Assembly: GCA_008933635.1 (NCBI GenBank)
Contig: WBUQ01000002.1
Span: 1 to 64,000 of the forward strand
Length of the DNA: 64,000 bases
Source of the DNA: Desulfobulbaceae bacterium
GTDB lineage: Bacteria > Desulfobacterota > Desulfobulbia > Desulfobulbales > Desulfocapsaceae
Direction: 5' to 3'
Below the pieces are notes generated by a model. It was not told the origin of the DNA. It did not search any database and saw only the letters and a program-made list of their open reading frames with translations. Made by a program: the position numbers and the translations under genes. Shown one piece after another: positions 44,695 to 55,588 of the stretch (the stretch's first letter is position 1; each line of letters starts with the position of its first letter).

Positions 44695-45063
44695 TTATTT
44701 CCGGCGAGCGGCTGCACCGCGACGCGGACCCTTTCTAGTCCTTGCGTTCGTTTTCGTTCTTTGCCCCCTACAAGGCAATCCGGCCCTATGCCTCCTGCCC
44801 CTGTAACATCCGAGGTCTGTAAGTCTCTTTATGTCCATAGAGACTTCACGACGCAGGTCACCCTCGACGACGAATTCTTCCTCGATTACCTTACGGATGC
44901 GATTCACATCTTCTGCGTCCAGATCGTCACTGTTCATTGTATGGGGAAGATCAACCTTATCGAGAATTTTCCTCGCAGAAGTGAGCCCGATACCATGGAT
45001 ATAAGTCAGAGCACGATCAATATGTTTGTTTTTTGGAAGGTCAATTCCTGCTATCCGAGCCAA
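44695..45063 (-). CDS. rpsM: 30S ribosomal protein S13
   Basis: 122 residues: [21 protein letters not shown] and [20 protein letters not shown]. The start is TTG 45063 behind AAGGAGATAAAC, exactly at the conserved N-terminus. Confidence 0.97.
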   Translation of the reverse strand: MARIAGIDLPKNKHIDRALTYIHGIGLTSARKILDKVDLPHTMNSDDLDAEDVNRIRKVIEEEFVVEGDLRREVSMDIKRLTDLGCYRGRRHRAGLPCRGQRTKTNARTRKGPRRGAAARRK

Positions 45064-45109
45064 AGTTTATCTCCTTAAAAGATATAGGAATACTGATTGC
45101 AGTTCTCAA

Positions 45110-45223
45110 TCAACCCTGCTTCTGTTTATGTTTTTTCACTTTGCAGGATACACGCACGGTTCCATTCCGCTTGAAGACCTTACAATCACTGCATATTTTC
45201 TTTACTGATGAACGTACTTTCAT
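45110..45223 (-). CDS. rpmJ: 50S ribosomal protein L36, zinc-binding form
   Basis: 37 residues, [20 protein letters not shown] and then [12 protein letters not shown]11, C14, C27 and H32 are the zinc ligands of the C+ form. It lies between infA and rpsM, as is usual. Confidence 0.96.
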   Translation of the reverse strand: MKVRSSVKKICSDCKVFKRNGTVRVSCKVKKHKQKQG

Positions 45224-45237
45224 ATCATTCAAACTCT

Positions 45238-45474
45238 CTATTTTTTCTTTTTGGCATTCTTTGCCCTGAATGTAACCCTGCCCCTGCTAAGGTCATATGG
45301 CGAAAGCTCTATCGTAACTCTATCCCCAGGAAGGATCTTGATAAAATGCATCCGCATTTTCCCGGAAATATGAGCAAGAACTTTGTGGCCATTATCCAAC
45401 TCAACACGAAACATAGCGTTAGGTAATGGCTCGATAATTGTACCTTCAACCTCAATAGCTTCTTCTTTCGCCAT
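45238..45474 (-). CDS. infA: Translation initiation factor IF-1
   Basis: 78 residues, an OB fold: [20 protein letters not shown] and [13 protein letters not shown]. It has a lysine-rich tail slightly longer than the usual 72-residue form. It blocks the A site during initiation. Confidence 0.96.
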   Translation of the reverse strand: MAKEEAIEVEGTIIEPLPNAMFRVELDNGHKVLAHISGKMRMHFIKILPGDRVTIELSPYDLSRGRVTFRAKNAKKKK

Positions 45475-45518
45475 AGAGACTCCTGAAATATTTTTTCTCG
45501 AAAGCAGAAGATATTAAT

Positions 45519-46331
45519 CTAATTTTCTTGAAAAGAGAAGTTATTTTTTCCCTGATACTGTCTTCGACTCAAAACCATTGGCCCTTCCTCCGTTACAGCG
45601 ACTGAGTGTTCAAAATGAGCGGATGGCTTCCCATCAGCTGTTACTACAGTCCAACCATCACGGAGTACCTTCACTTTGGCAGTTCCAATATTGACCATTG
45701 GTTCAATGGCCAAAACCATTCCTGGAACCAACCGCGGTGTGTGTTCACCTATATGAAAATTTGGAATCTCCGGCCCTTCATGTAAAGCTGTTCCAATGCC
45801 ATGGCCGACGAATTGACGAACAACTGAGTACCCGAACTTCTCAACATAATCCTGAACAGCGATTGAAATGTCAGAAACTCTGTTGCCAACAACAACTTTT
45901 TCAATAGCGCGTTCGAGAGATTTTTCTGTAACACAAAGGAGATCTTCTTCGCTTTTTTGTATCTTATCGACTGCAACGGTTATAGCTGAATCGCCATAAT
46001 AACCTTTATAACAGACACCAAAATCGATTGAGAGAATATCACCCTTTTTCAATTTCCTTTTTCTGGAAGGTATCCCGTGTACCACTTCCTCATTTATTGA
46101 TGTGCAAAGACTTCCAGGGAAACCTCTGTATCCTTTAAAAGCAGGATTAGCTTTTTTCCGTTTACAATAATCTTCTGCTGCTCTATCAAGTTCCAACGTA
46201 CTGATTCCCGGAGCAACCATCTCCTGCAGAAGCATAAGGGTCTCTGCAACGATTTGATTTGCTTCAAGCATAATCATTATTTCGTCGTGATTCTTTATGA
46301 CGATGGTTTTTCCACCATTCTGTTCGATCAT
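45519..46331 (-). CDS. map: Methionine aminopeptidase, type I
   Basis: 270 residues: VVHGIPSRK (His), LSIDFGVCYKGYYGDSA (two metal Asp), RQFVGHGIGTALHEGP (His) and AIEPMV (Glu), ending with SAHFEHSVAVTEEGP (Glu). It removes initiator Met. It follows secY after 9 bases; adk, which separates them in many bacteria, is absent here. Confidence 0.96.
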   Translation of the reverse strand: MIEQNGGKTIVIKNHDEIMIMLEANQIVAETLMLLQEMVAPGISTLELDRAAEDYCKRKKANPAFKGYRGFPGSLCTSINEEVVHGIPSRKRKLKKGDILSIDFGVCYKGYYGDSAITVAVDKIQKSEEDLLCVTEKSLERAIEKVVVGNRVSDISIAVQDYVEKFGYSVVRQFVGHGIGTALHEGPEIPNFHIGEHTPRLVPGMVLAIEPMVNIGTAKVKVLRDGWTVVTADGKPSAHFEHSVAVTEEGPMVLSRRQYQGKNNFSFQEN

Positions 46332-46340
46332 GAAATGTGA

Positions 46341-47645
46341 CTATTTCCTGCCCCTGATTCGGCCCTGCTTCATAAAACCTTCGTAGTTTCTCATAACAAG
46401 GTGAGATTCAATCTGCGAGATAGTATCTATCGCCACCCCAACTATGATAAGCAAAGCTGTCCCCCCAAAATAAAAGGGAATGTTGAATTGGGATATCAAT
46501 AACGTAGGTAAGACGCAGATAGCGCTGAGATAAATGGCGCCTACCACTGTAATTCGCGTCAAGATCTTGTCAATAAATTCAGCAGTCTTTTTCCCTGGCC
46601 TGATCCCAGGAATGAAGCCACCATTCTTCTTAAGATTCTCTGCAACATCGTCAGGCTTAAAAGTCACTGCCGTATAAAAAAAACAGAAAAATACTATCAT
46701 AACGATATACATCAGATAGTACAAAGGATGACCAGGGCTCATCATGGCCGAGGCCTGCTGGACCCAATCAATCTGAACAAACTGGCCGATGGTGCCTGGA
46801 AACATCATGATTGAAGATGCAAAAATCGGCGGTATAACTCCCGATACATTGATTTTCAATGGGAGGTGCGTACTCTGACCACCATACACCCGTTTACCGA
46901 CAACTCTTTTAGCATACTGTATGGGTATTCTTCGCTGGGATGTTTCGAAAAATACAACAAGTGCCATTACAAAAAACATGAACACCAATAAAAATGGAAC
47001 GAAAAAGACTGTGATTTCACCAGCTTTTATTAATTGAATCGAATTCACAATTGCTGCAGGGCCACGGGCTACTATGCCGGCAAATATGATGAGGGAAATT
47101 CCATTGCCGATCCCACGCTCAGTCATCTGTTCTCCAAGCCACATTATAAATGCAGTCCCTGAAGTCAGTGTAAGCATGGTCATCAACTTGAACTGAATCC
47201 CGGATTCCAAGACGATCGCTTCTCCACCGGGACCACTCATTCCTTCGAGGCCGACAGCGATAAAGAGTCCCTGAACGATACTTAACAGCACCGTCCCATA
47301 TCGGGTATATTGCGTGATTTTTCTCTGACCTGACTCTCCTTCCTTTTTAAGAGCCTCAAGTTGAGGGACAACAACTGTCAGCAGTTGTATTATGATCGAA
47401 GCGCTGATATACGGCATGATCCCGAGAGCAAAAATGGAAAAATTTTCCAAAGCTCCTCCGGAAAACATGTTGAACATTCCAAACAGCGTACCACCGTTCT
47501 TTTCAAAGAAGGCCGCAAGCGCATCTCCATTAATGCCAGGAGTTGGAATCTCAACCCCGACCCGGTAGACAGCAAGCATTATCAAAGTAAACAGGATACG
47601 CTTGCGTAACTCGGGAATTTTGGCAGCCCTTTGCAGTCCACTCAT
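46341..47645 (-). CDS. secY: Protein translocase subunit SecY
   Basis: 434 residues with ten membrane segments. Features: [28 protein letters not shown] region (plug), [20 protein letters not shown] and [19 protein letters not shown]. It forms the Sec channel. AGGAAAG precedes the ATG. Confidence 0.97.
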   Translation of the reverse strand: MSGLQRAAKIPELRKRILFTLIMLAVYRVGVEIPTPGINGDALAAFFEKNGGTLFGMFNMFSGGALENFSIFALGIMPYISASIIIQLLTVVVPQLEALKKEGESGQRKITQYTRYGTVLLSIVQGLFIAVGLEGMSGPGGEAIVLESGIQFKLMTMLTLTSGTAFIMWLGEQMTERGIGNGISLIIFAGIVARGPAAIVNSIQLIKAGEITVFFVPFLLVFMFFVMALVVFFETSQRRIPIQYAKRVVGKRVYGGQSTHLPLKINVSGVIPPIFASSIMMFPGTIGQFVQIDWVQQASAMMSPGHPLYYLMYIVMIVFFCFFYTAVTFKPDDVAENLKKNGGFIPGIRPGKKTAEFIDKILTRITVVGAIYLSAICVLPTLLISQFNIPFYFGGTALLIIVGVAIDTISQIESHLVMRNYEGFMKQGRIRGRK

Positions 47646-47725
47646 TAGTCTTTCCTGTAAAATCTCGCTGGATCTTCTGTTAAATCATTCCACCCTGAGA
47701 CGGAATGCATAAAGCGCATACAGAC

Positions 47726-48181
47726 TTATGCTTCTACTGCAACTGCAGATATCACTCTTCCACCAACCGCTTCGATCTTGGCTTTCGCCTGAGAACTTAT
47801 CTTGTGAACGCTCACAGTTATGGCTTTGGTGATCTCTCCATTAGCAAGAATTTTTACCTGCGAGCCCTTTGAAATCATACCAGATTCCAACAGCTTGTTG
47901 ACATTCACCTCACTGCCGGCTTCAAACTTATCCAACTGGCTAAGGGTGACAATTTCATAGGTCTTGCCAAATGTATTGGTAAACCCTCTTTTAGGCAATC
48001 GACGGTAAAGGGGCATCTGTCCACCCTCAAACCCGGGTTTGATTCCGGAACCTGAGCGTGCTTTAAAACCTTTGTGGCCACGCCCTGCAGTCTTCCCATG
48101 ACCTGAACCTGGTCCTCTGCCTAAGCGTTTCTTCTGTTTTGTTGATCCTTCTTGCGGGGAAAGATTTGAAAGTGTAATCAT
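47726..48181 (-). CDS. rplO: 50S ribosomal protein L15
   Basis: 151 residues: [20 protein letters not shown] and [26 protein letters not shown], within the end of rpmD, precedes ATG 48181; a start five codons upstream is less likely. Confidence 0.96.
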   Translation of the reverse strand: MITLSNLSPQEGSTKQKKRLGRGPGSGHGKTAGRGHKGFKARSGSGIKPGFEGGQMPLYRRLPKRGFTNTFGKTYEIVTLSQLDKFEAGSEVNVNKLLESGMISKGSQVKILANGEITKAITVSVHKISSQAKAKIEAVGGRVISAVAVEA

Positions 48182-48182
48182 C

Positions 48183-48365
48183 TTATACCTCTTCAATCCT
48201 AACGAGATGATTTACCTTTGCGAGCATTCCTCTCAACTCTGGCGTGTTCTTTCTCGTCACTTTTTTATTGAGTTTGGTCAAGCCCAAACCAGTCAGGGTT
48301 GCACGCACTCTCTCGGTGCTTCCGATACTGCTTTTGACCAGTGTAAAAGTTACTGTATCAGCCAT
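48183..48365 (-). CDS. rpmD: 50S ribosomal protein L30
   Basis: 60 residues: [20 protein letters not shown] and [17 protein letters not shown]. It is encoded between rpsE and rplO in the usual order. Confidence 0.96.
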   Translation of the reverse strand: MADTVTFTLVKSSIGSTERVRATLTGLGLTKLNKKVTRKNTPELRGMLAKVNHLVRIEEV

Positions 48366-48449
48366 TTCTTAACCTTATGTAGGAATGTCTTTTAAAGACT
48401 ACTTTAATATTGATTATACCTGAAAATCACGGCATCAACTGCAATCAAC

Positions 48450-48962
48450 CTATGCTTGTATCTCTTCAACACTCTTCCCACGCATCTCGGCAATCGCTTT
48501 AACAGACCGCAAAGAACGAAGACCATGCAACGTTGCTTTTACCATATTGTGCGGATTATGTGATCCAAGACATTTGGTAAGAATATTCGAAACTCCAGCG
48601 GCTTCAAGTACTGCTCTCACGGGACCACCAGCAATAAGCCCCGTACCTTCCGAGGCTGGTTTAAGCATGACCTTCCCGGCACCATAGGCCCCCACTACCT
48701 CATGCGGAATCGATGACTGCGTCAAGGACACCGCTGTCATATCCTTTCTTGCCTTCTCAACACCCTTACGTATAGCTTCAGGGACCTGATTGGCTTTGCC
48801 GAGGCCATATCCTACCTTTCCCTTGCCGTCGCCAACAACCACTATTGCACTGAAGCTGAATCTACGCCCACCTTTTACAACTTTAGCTACACGATTAATA
48901 AAAACTATCTTTTCGATCAGTTCCTCAGAACTTTCAGTCTTGGAACGTTTAAATTCTGACAA
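48450..48962 (-). CDS. rpsE: 30S ribosomal protein S5
   Basis: 170 residues: [34 protein letters not shown] and [19 protein letters not shown]. The only possible start is TTG 48962 (upstream in-frame TGA, no early ATG), preceded by GGGGGTG. Confidence 0.97.
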   Translation of the reverse strand: MSEFKRSKTESSEELIEKIVFINRVAKVVKGGRRFSFSAIVVVGDGKGKVGYGLGKANQVPEAIRKGVEKARKDMTAVSLTQSSIPHEVVGAYGAGKVMLKPASEGTGLIAGGPVRAVLEAAGVSNILTKCLGSHNPHNMVKATLHGLRSLRSVKAIAEMRGKSVEEIQA

Positions 48963-48989
48963 GGGACACCCCCATTTGTATAAATATCA

Positions 48990-49358
48990 TTAAAAAATCA
49001 GTCCGCCCTCACGAGCTCCCTCGGAGAGAGACTTAACTCGACCATGATAGATGTACCCGCCACGATCAAAAACCACCTTTTCAATTCCAGCAGAGCGCGC
49101 ACGCTCTGCGAGCAACAACCCAACCCTCCTGGCCGCTGCGGATTTGCTCTTATCATCCTCACCAGGCGAGTAGTCCTTATCAATGGTCGACATGGCAACA
49201 AGAGTGCTCCCAGTCGAATCATTGATGATTTGTGCATATATATGCTTATTGCTCTTGAAGACTCTCAGTCTCGGTCTTTCACTTGTCCCGGCAATTTTCT
49301 TACGAATTCGACTGATCCGTTTTTCCCTGGCCACGATCTTTAAACTCGTCTTCGCCAT
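48990..49358 (-). CDS. rplR: 50S ribosomal protein L18
   Basis: 122 residues: [20 protein letters not shown] and [25 protein letters not shown]-type C-terminus (residues 95-119). It binds 5S rRNA. Confidence 0.96.
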   Translation of the reverse strand: MAKTSLKIVAREKRISRIRKKIAGTSERPRLRVFKSNKHIYAQIINDSTGSTLVAMSTIDKDYSPGEDDKSKSAAARRVGLLLAERARSAGIEKVVFDRGGYIYHGRVKSLSEGAREGGLIF

Positions 49359-49400
49359 AATTATATTCCGATAAATAGTATATTGTGAATGTCACCTGAA

Positions 49401-49943
49401 TTATTTCTTTGATCCAGACTTTCCAACCTTCCTGACGATATGTTCGTCCTCGTAGCGAATGCCTTTACCTTTATACGGCTCAGGTTTTCTCACCTGTCGT
49501 ATTTTGGCAGCAATTAGACCAAGCAGTTCTTTATCAATGGACTCGAGGACAATTCGATTGTTTCCCTCAACGGAAGCTTTAACTTCTGGAGGAACAATGA
49601 ATTCCACCGGACTTGAATACCCGACATTTAACGTAAGATTGACCCCGGAGACGCTTGCTTTATAGCCAACGCCCTCGATCAATAAGACTTTCTTGAATCC
49701 CTCCTCAACACCGACAACCATATTGTTGACCAAACTCCTGGTCAAACCCCTGAAGGCGTTAAAGGATTGCTCATCTTCCCTGTTCCGTATATTGATGATG
49801 CCATCTTCACAAACTACATCAATCTCGGGTCGAACTGTGCGCTCCAACTTGCCTTTTTTACCGGTGACCGTGATCAACTGCCCTTTGATGTCCACATTCA
49901 CACCGGCAGGTACGGTAATTGGTAGTTTTCCTATTCGAGACAT
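49401..49943 (-). CDS. rplF: 50S ribosomal protein L6
   Basis: 180 residues: MSRIGKLPITVPAGV and KPEPYKGKGIRYEDEHIVRK. GGAGGAGTCAGG precedes ATG 49943; an in-frame start 33 bases upstream is not used in homologues. Confidence 0.96.
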   Translation of the reverse strand: MSRIGKLPITVPAGVNVDIKGQLITVTGKKGKLERTVRPEIDVVCEDGIINIRNREDEQSFNAFRGLTRSLVNNMVVGVEEGFKKVLLIEGVGYKASVSGVNLTLNVGYSSPVEFIVPPEVKASVEGNNRIVLESIDKELLGLIAAKIRQVRKPEPYKGKGIRYEDEHIVRKVGKSGSKK

Positions 49944-49969
49944 TCCTGACTCCTCCATTCTCCGTGAAT

Positions 49970-50368
49970 TTACCACACTTCACAGAGGATCTCTCCGCCT
50001 GCGTTCATAGCCCTTGCGGCTTTATCGGTTACTATGCCTTTCGATGTGCTTATTATGGAGATACCGAGTCCATTCAGAACAACAGGCACCTCCTTGGCCT
50101 TGGCGTATTGCCTCAACCCGGGTTTACTAACTCTCTTAATGCCGTTTATAACGCACTCTTTGTTCGGGCCATATTTCAAATCAATCGTTAAAGTTCCTTG
50201 CGCTCCCGCATCCGTGACACGGTAATCACGAATAAAGCCCTCTTCTTTTAAAACGCGAGCGATATCAACTTTGACATTCGATTTGGGCATTTCGACAGAT
50301 TCGAATTTTACCATTGTAGCATTGCGTATCCTGGTCAGCATATCTGCCAGGGGGTCGCTCATTGACAT
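49970..50368 (-). CDS. rpsH: 30S ribosomal protein S8
   Basis: 132 residues: [14 protein letters not shown] and [26 protein letters not shown] precedes ATG 50368 at 8 bases. S8 is the known repressor of spc operons in other bacteria. Confidence 0.96.
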   Translation of the reverse strand: MSMSDPLADMLTRIRNATMVKFESVEMPKSNVKVDIARVLKEEGFIRDYRVTDAGAQGTLTIDLKYGPNKECVINGIKRVSKPGLRQYAKAKEVPVVLNGLGISIISTSKGIVTDKAARAMNAGGEILCEVW

Positions 50369-50416
50369 AGTGAGCACTCCTTCTTGATTCTAAATTATCG
50401 ACAAAAGCGCAGATTT

Positions 50417-50602
50417 CTACCAGCTGGATTTCGTCACGCCGGTGATTTCTCCGCTTGACGCCAACTTACGAAAGCAGATCCTGCAAATCCCGAACTTTCG
50501 AATGAACGAACGGGGGCGCCCACATAATGGGCATCTGTTGTATTGCCGCACTTCAAATTTTTGTTTGCGATGTGCCTTTGCAATGATTGATTTTTTAGCC
50601 AA
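50417..50602 (-). CDS. rpsN: 30S ribosomal protein S14, type Z
   Basis: 61 residues, the short zinc-binding form with C24, C27, C40 and C43. The start is TTG 50602 behind GGAGGT, at the conserved MAKKS N-terminus. Confidence 0.96.
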   Translation of the reverse strand: MAKKSIIAKAHRKQKFEVRQYNRCPLCGRPRSFIRKFGICRICFRKLASSGEITGVTKSSW

Positions 50603-50647
50603 ACCGACCTCCAGAATCTTAATCTATGATTTTATGGAATGTATCGA

Positions 50648-51187
50648 CTACTTCCTGAAAGGCATGCCGATCAACTTAAGCAGGTATCGCCCTTCCTCGT
50701 CTGTTTTTGCAGTTGTTACAAATGTAATATTCAAACCTTTTAGTTTATCAATCTTATCGTAATCAATCTCAGGAAAAATGATCTGTTCCTTTACACCCAT
50801 GGAATAATTGCCACGACCGTCGAACCATTTCGGCGACAGCCCTCTGAAATCACGTACGCGAGGCAGAGCGATATTGATAAGCTTGCTGATGAAGCTATAC
50901 ATTTTGTCGCCACGAAGTGTTACGCAACAACCAATAGGCATACCGGCGCGGAGTTTAAAAGTAGCAATGGATTTCTTGGCCTTTGTAACGACCGCTCGTT
51001 GTCCAGCAATTTTCGTCAACTCTTCAACTGCACCTTCGACGATCTTGGGGTTCTGCACTGCTTCACCAAGCCCCATATTGAGAACCACCTTCTCGATTTT
51101 AGGGATCTGCATAGGATTTGTGTACCCAAATTCCTGTTTCAGTGCAGGTACACATTCATTTAAGTAGTAATCTTTCAACGCACCCAT
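50648..51187 (-). CDS. rplE: 50S ribosomal protein L5
   Basis: 179 residues: [39 protein letters not shown] and [26 protein letters not shown] precedes the ATG. It binds 5S rRNA. Confidence 0.97.
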   Translation of the reverse strand: MGALKDYYLNECVPALKQEFGYTNPMQIPKIEKVVLNMGLGEAVQNPKIVEGAVEELTKIAGQRAVVTKAKKSIATFKLRAGMPIGCCVTLRGDKMYSFISKLINIALPRVRDFRGLSPKWFDGRGNYSMGVKEQIIFPEIDYDKIDKLKGLNITFVTTAKTDEEGRYLLKLIGMPFRK

Positions 51188-51217
51188 AATAACTCCTGGT
51201 GTAAGTATCTTTACGTT

Positions 51218-51553
51218 TTATGCTTTCTTTTCGATGGACTCACCGCAACTCTTGCAGAAGCGGATTTTTGCACCATCATCAAGAATCTTTCTTCCAATAC
51301 GGCCAGTCTTGGTGCATTCAGGACAGATCAGCTGAAGATTGGAGACATGGATTGGTGCTTCTTTTTCGACTATTTGCCCTTGCTGATTCATCTCCCTCGC
51401 CTTGGTATGACGTTTCACCATATTGACTCGCTCAACCACGGCCCTGTTCTCATCAGGCAACACCTTAAGAACCTTGCCGACTCTTCCCTTATCTTTGCCA
51501 GCAATCACTTCAACCTGATCATTTTTTTTCAGGTATGTTCTACCCTGTTTCAT
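51218..51553 (-). CDS. rplX: 50S ribosomal protein L24
   Basis: 111 residues: a KOW motif ([20 protein letters not shown]) and a C-terminal zinc-ribbon-like pair CPEC and CKSC. It is an assembly initiator protein. Confidence 0.96.
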   Translation of the reverse strand: MKQGRTYLKKNDQVEVIAGKDKGRVGKVLKVLPDENRAVVERVNMVKRHTKAREMNQQGQIVEKEAPIHVSNLQLICPECTKTGRIGRKILDDGAKIRFCKSCGESIEKKA

Positions 51554-51595
51554 TTTTTATCTTCTCCAATCTGTGGGTCCTGCGGTAAATGGCGG

Positions 51596-51964
51596 TTATA
51601 GTACTTCCGGTGCTAGAGATATTATTTTCATAAATCCTTGATTTCTTAACTCTCTTGCTACCGGTCCGAAAATTCGAGTTCCCACCGGTTCACCTGATGA
51701 TGCCAAAATTACGGCTGCATTTTCATCAAATTTAACCCAAGTGTCGTCTGGTCGTTTTATCTCTTTCACGGTACGAACAATCACAGCCTTCATCACATCG
51801 CCCTTTTTTACTTTGGCATGCGGAATGGCTTCTTTAACTGTGACAACGATAACATCACCAATGCGCGCGTAACGTTTTCTCGTACCACCAAGAACTCGAA
51901 CACACAGCACTTTTTTTGCGCCGGAGTTATCTGCAACATTGAGGATAGTTTCTGTTTGTATCAT
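51596..51964 (-). CDS. rplN: 50S ribosomal protein L14
   Basis: 122 residues: [20 protein letters not shown] and [24 protein letters not shown]-type end. Standard length and position. Confidence 0.97.
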   Translation of the reverse strand: MIQTETILNVADNSGAKKVLCVRVLGGTRKRYARIGDVIVVTVKEAIPHAKVKKGDVMKAVIVRTVKEIKRPDDTWVKFDENAAVILASSGEPVGTRIFGPVARELRNQGFMKIISLAPEVL

Positions 51965-52025
51965 AATTTCACCTGGTATTTCGTCAGCTGTTCAGATCGC
52001 CCAGTCAAATTTTCAGGCGATTCTC

Positions 52026-52286
52026 TTATACAGCCTGCTCGAGTATGGATCTTACACGCCACCGTTTTTTCTTGCTTAACGGGCGACATTCCTCTATCAG
52101 AACAGTATCGCCGATATTGCAACGGTTTTCGGGGTCATCAGCAAGGTATTTCACACTGGTTTTGACATATTTGCCATAAAGTTTGTGACGAACTTTACGT
52201 TCAACCAGTACAACAACACTTTTTTCCATCCTGTTGCTGACAACAGATCCTGTTCGTGTCTTCTTCGATTTTGTATTTTCACTCAT
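52026..52286 (-). CDS. rpsQ: 30S ribosomal protein S17
   Basis: 86 residues: [20 protein letters not shown] and [20 protein letters not shown]. Standard spc-operon position. Confidence 0.97.
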   Translation of the reverse strand: MSENTKSKKTRTGSVVSNRMEKSVVVLVERKVRHKLYGKYVKTSVKYLADDPENRCNIGDTVLIEECRPLSKKKRWRVRSILEQAV

Positions 52287-52350
52287 AATATATTCGATTC
52301 AAGATGTTGTAGTGCAGGAACGACCCGGAATCACAGGTATTCTCACATTT

Positions 52351-52545
52351 TTAGGCAATTTGCGCCCTTTGATTGAGTACAGTATTCATCCTTGCGATAT
52401 CTTTTCTAATCTTTTTTAACTTCGAAGTATCCTCTAACGGTCGGATGCGATGATGAAAAGAAAGGTTACCAAGTTCCTTCCGTAGTTCGCCGATCCTCTT
52501 CCCCAACTCTTCGTCAGTCATCTTCCGAATTTCTTCTGCTTTCAT
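52351..52545 (-). CDS. rpmC: 50S ribosomal protein L29
   Basis: 64 residues, helical hairpin: [20 protein letters not shown] and [14 protein letters not shown]. Its start overlaps the rplP stop by 4 bases. Confidence 0.96.
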   Translation of the reverse strand: MKAEEIRKMTDEELGKRIGELRKELGNLSFHHRIRPLEDTSKLKKIRKDIARMNTVLNQRAQIA

Positions 52546-52958
52546 AACGTGGTCCTCTTGGAAACGACCTTAGTGGCAAATGGCAATTTGTTTCCAGCAA
52601 GTGTCAAGGCGCGAACGGCGAGTTCCTCATCAACTCCTGCCAACTCATACAGTATTTTTCCTGGCTGAATTGGAGCGACCCAATATTCAGGACTCCCTTT
52701 ACCCTTACCCATCCGGGTTTCAGCCGGCTTTTTGGTGATTGGTTTGTCAGGGAATACACGAATCCAAACCTTGCCCCCACGCTTGATCTTTCTGTTAATC
52801 GCTATACGGGCAGCCTCAATCTGTTGGGCTGTTATTTTGCCACAATCAAGAGCTTTCAAGGCATATTCACCAAATGAGATTGACGACCCGCGCAATGCCA
52901 CACCAGTCATTCTCCCTTTGAAAACCTTTCTGTGCTTTACCTTTTTGGGACTTAACAT
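52542..52958 (-). CDS. rplP: 50S ribosomal protein L16
   Basis: 138 residues: [39 protein letters not shown] and [22 protein letters not shown] precedes the ATG. Confidence 0.97.
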   Translation of the reverse strand: MLSPKKVKHRKVFKGRMTGVALRGSSISFGEYALKALDCGKITAQQIEAARIAINRKIKRGGKVWIRVFPDKPITKKPAETRMGKGKGSPEYWVAPIQPGKILYELAGVDEELAVRALTLAGNKLPFATKVVSKRTTL

Positions 52959-53009
52959 GCTTCACTCCACTGTCATAACTGCTTATTCCAATGACTTATC
53001 GCAACGTAT

Positions 53010-53660
53010 CTATTGCGCGCTGCTTAAGTCTTTATCACCAAGCACTTCACCTTTGAAAATCCAAACTTTTACGCCAATAATACCGTATGTTGTATTAGCT
53101 TCGGCCAGTGCATAATCAACATCCGCCCGAAGTGTATGCAATGGCACTCTCCCTTCTCTAACCCATTCACAGCGAGACATTTCAGCACCACCGAGACGAC
53201 CGGAACAAGAAATTTTAATCCCCTGAACGCCGAATCGCAACGCAGAGTTCACTGCCTTTTTCATGGCCCGCCTGAAAGCAACTCTACGAACTAGCTGTGA
53301 TGCAATGCTTTCTGCAACTAATTGCGCATCTGCTTCAGGCCTACGGACTTCTTGTATATCCAGAGTGACTTTCCGGCCTACGAGTTTTTCGAGATCCTTC
53401 TTCAACAATTCAATCTCGACACCCTTTTTTCCAATAACAATCCCTGGCCGAGCAGCGAATAGTTTTGTTCTGACTTTATCGCCAGTCCTCTCTATGATCA
53501 CTTTCGACAACCCGGCATGCTGCAATTTTTCTTTGAGAAATTTTTTAATTTTTTGATCTTCGATTAGGTATGTTGAATAGTCTTTACCAGCATACCATAC
53601 AGAATCCCATGTCCGGGTAATATTCAGTCTCAGTCCTAATGGATTAACCTTCTGCCCCAA
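53010..53660 (-). CDS. rpsC: 30S ribosomal protein S3
   Basis: 216 residues with a KH domain ([17 protein letters not shown]). The N-terminus [20 protein letters not shown] is canonical and starts at TTG 53660 behind GGAGGAC. It lines the mRNA entry channel. Confidence 0.97.
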   Translation of the reverse strand: MGQKVNPLGLRLNITRTWDSVWYAGKDYSTYLIEDQKIKKFLKEKLQHAGLSKVIIERTGDKVRTKLFAARPGIVIGKKGVEIELLKKDLEKLVGRKVTLDIQEVRRPEADAQLVAESIASQLVRRVAFRRAMKKAVNSALRFGVQGIKISCSGRLGGAEMSRCEWVREGRVPLHTLRADVDYALAEANTTYGIIGVKVWIFKGEVLGDKDLSSAQ

Positions 53661-53728
53661 AACAGTCCTCCAGAGTTTTCGTTGTTCAAATTAGTTGGGA
53701 AAATACAATTCAAAGACTTAGAAATGTA

Positions 53729-54061
53729 TTAGTTCTCTCCCAACACGACGGTGATGTGACTTGTTCTTTTGATAATTCCGGTAGCTCTCCCCATCGCTCT
53801 AGGAGTGATGCGCTTCAAAGAAGGTCCACCGTCAACCAATATCTTCTTTACAAACAAATCGTCAACGTCAACTTGATCATTCTGAGTTGCGTTAGCGACA
53901 GCAGATTCAATAACTTTCCGAAGCAGCCCAGCGCCCTTTTTAGGCATGAACCTGAGTGTCGTGATCGCCTTATCAACTGCCATGCCCCTCACCACATCGG
54001 CGACAAGCCGCGCCTTTTGTGGCGATATCCTAATGTATTTTCCTACGGCTTTAGCTTCCAT
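53729..54061 (-). CDS. rplV: 50S ribosomal protein L22
   Basis: 110 residues: KYIRISPQKARLVADVVRGM, with the tunnel-lining loop RITPRAMGRATGIIKRTSHI. No drug-resistance deletion is visible. Confidence 0.97.
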   Translation of the reverse strand: MEAKAVGKYIRISPQKARLVADVVRGMAVDKAITTLRFMPKKGAGLLRKVIESAVANATQNDQVDVDDLFVKKILVDGGPSLKRITPRAMGRATGIIKRTSHITVVLGEN

Positions 54062-54106
54062 AGTGTTTGCCCCTAATTAGTTCTGCCAGAGAACTGAACG
54101 AATCGA

Positions 54107-54382
54107 TTATTTTTTTCCTTTCTTATCGGCAGCATGCCCATAATAGGTTCGGGTGGGAGAGAATTCCCCGAGTTTATGTCCAACCATATTTTCTGAGATG
54201 AAAACCGGGATGAATTTTTTTCCATTATGGACGGCAAAGGTCAGTCCAACCATCTCAGGGATGATATCTGAACGTCTCGACCAGGTTTTAATAACTTTCC
54301 GAGAACCACTTTCTATTGCCTGCTCAACCTTTTTCATTACATGATCGTCAATGAAAGGCCCTTTTTTTACTGAGCGTGACAT
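54107..54382 (-). CDS. rpsS: 30S ribosomal protein S19
   Basis: 91 residues: [40 protein letters not shown] and [26 protein letters not shown] precedes the ATG. Confidence 0.97.
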   Translation of the reverse strand: MSRSVKKGPFIDDHVMKKVEQAIESGSRKVIKTWSRRSDIIPEMVGLTFAVHNGKKFIPVFISENMVGHKLGEFSPTRTYYGHAADKKGKK

Positions 54383-54399
54383 TGTTCACTCCTTCCCTA

Positions 54400-55221
54400 T
54401 TAAGATCGCTTCTTGACAATGAATTTATCAGAAGATTTGTTTTTCCTGGTCTTATACCCCTTGGTTGGATATCCCCAAGGAGTACACGGATGCCGTCCAC
54501 CCGAACTCTTTCCTTCACCACCACCCATGGGATGATCAACCGGATTCATGGCGACACCGCGAACATGGGGCCTTTTTCCTATCCATCGGGTGCGACCGGC
54601 CTTGCCAAGTTTCTGGCTCTCATGCTCGCGATTCCCTACCTGACCGATACATGCACGACAAAGCCTGTTAAATTTTCTCACTTCCCCAGAAGGCAATCGG
54701 ACCAGAACGTATTGTCCTTCCTTGGCCATCAGTTGTGCCGCCGATCCTGCACTCCGAACAAGTTGGGCTCCTTTCCCAATTTTCATCTCGATATTATGGA
54801 TGACGGTACCCAGAGGTATATTTGCCATCGGCAGGCAGTTTCCTGGTTGAATATCAACGTTATCTCCTGCCACAACCTGATCTCCGACGGAGATGCCATC
54901 AGGTGAGAGTATATATGTTTTTTCACCATCAAGATAACTGAGCAACGCAATATTCGCTGACCGGTTCGGATCATATTCGATCGCGATAACTTTAGCGACA
55001 ATGTCAGTCTTATTTCTCTTGAAATCGATAATCCGATATTTCCGCTTATGACCGCCCCCGATGTGTCGCGCGGTAATTCGCCCGTAATTATTTCTTCCAC
55101 CGGATTTCGACAGACTCGTAACAAGAGTCTTTTCAGGTCCGCTCTTCGACAATTCTGTATTTGTCGTTGAGACATGATGTCTCTTCCCGGCCGATGTAGG
55201 TTTATATGTCTTAATAGCCAT
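54400..55221 (-). CDS. rplB: 50S ribosomal protein L2
   Basis: 273 residues: [40 protein letters not shown] and [20 protein letters not shown] (with the conserved His near the peptidyl transferase centre). Confidence 0.98.
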   Translation of the reverse strand: MAIKTYKPTSAGKRHHVSTTNTELSKSGPEKTLVTSLSKSGGRNNYGRITARHIGGGHKRKYRIIDFKRNKTDIVAKVIAIEYDPNRSANIALLSYLDGEKTYILSPDGISVGDQVVAGDNVDIQPGNCLPMANIPLGTVIHNIEMKIGKGAQLVRSAGSAAQLMAKEGQYVLVRLPSGEVRKFNRLCRACIGQVGNREHESQKLGKAGRTRWIGKRPHVRGVAMNPVDHPMGGGEGKSSGGRHPCTPWGYPTKGYKTRKNKSSDKFIVKKRS

Positions 55222-55300
55222 GATTTCCCAATCGCTCCATCATCAGTGTTTTAATAGAATATCAAAGTAGAATTACATGCACGCTCACGGTAATCGGAAA

Positions 55301-55588
55301 TTACAGTTCATCGGCAAAATTAATTTTTCCTTCCGACAAGGTAACATAGGCCTTTTTCCAGTCGTTCGTTTTGCCTATAAATTTACCGACACGCTTCCGT
55401 TTTCCATGCATATTTGCGGTTTTTACATCCTTAACCTTTACATTGAACATGGTCTCAACCGCTTTCTTGATTTCTATTTTATTAGCTTCTGGCCGCACTT
55501 TGAATACAATCTTTTCATCCTTTTCCTGCAGCAGATTAGCTTTCTCTGTCAACCTCGGCCCAGCCAAAACGTCATAAATATTTTTCAT
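55301..55588 (-). CDS. rplW: 50S ribosomal protein L23
   Basis: 95 residues: [20 protein letters not shown] and [20 protein letters not shown]. Its start overlaps the rplD stop by 4 bases. It lies at the tunnel exit, docking SRP and trigger factor. Confidence 0.96.
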   Translation of the reverse strand: MKNIYDVLAGPRLTEKANLLQEKDEKIVFKVRPEANKIEIKKAVETMFNVKVKDVKTANMHGKRKRVGKFIGKTNDWKKAYVTLSEGKINFADEL

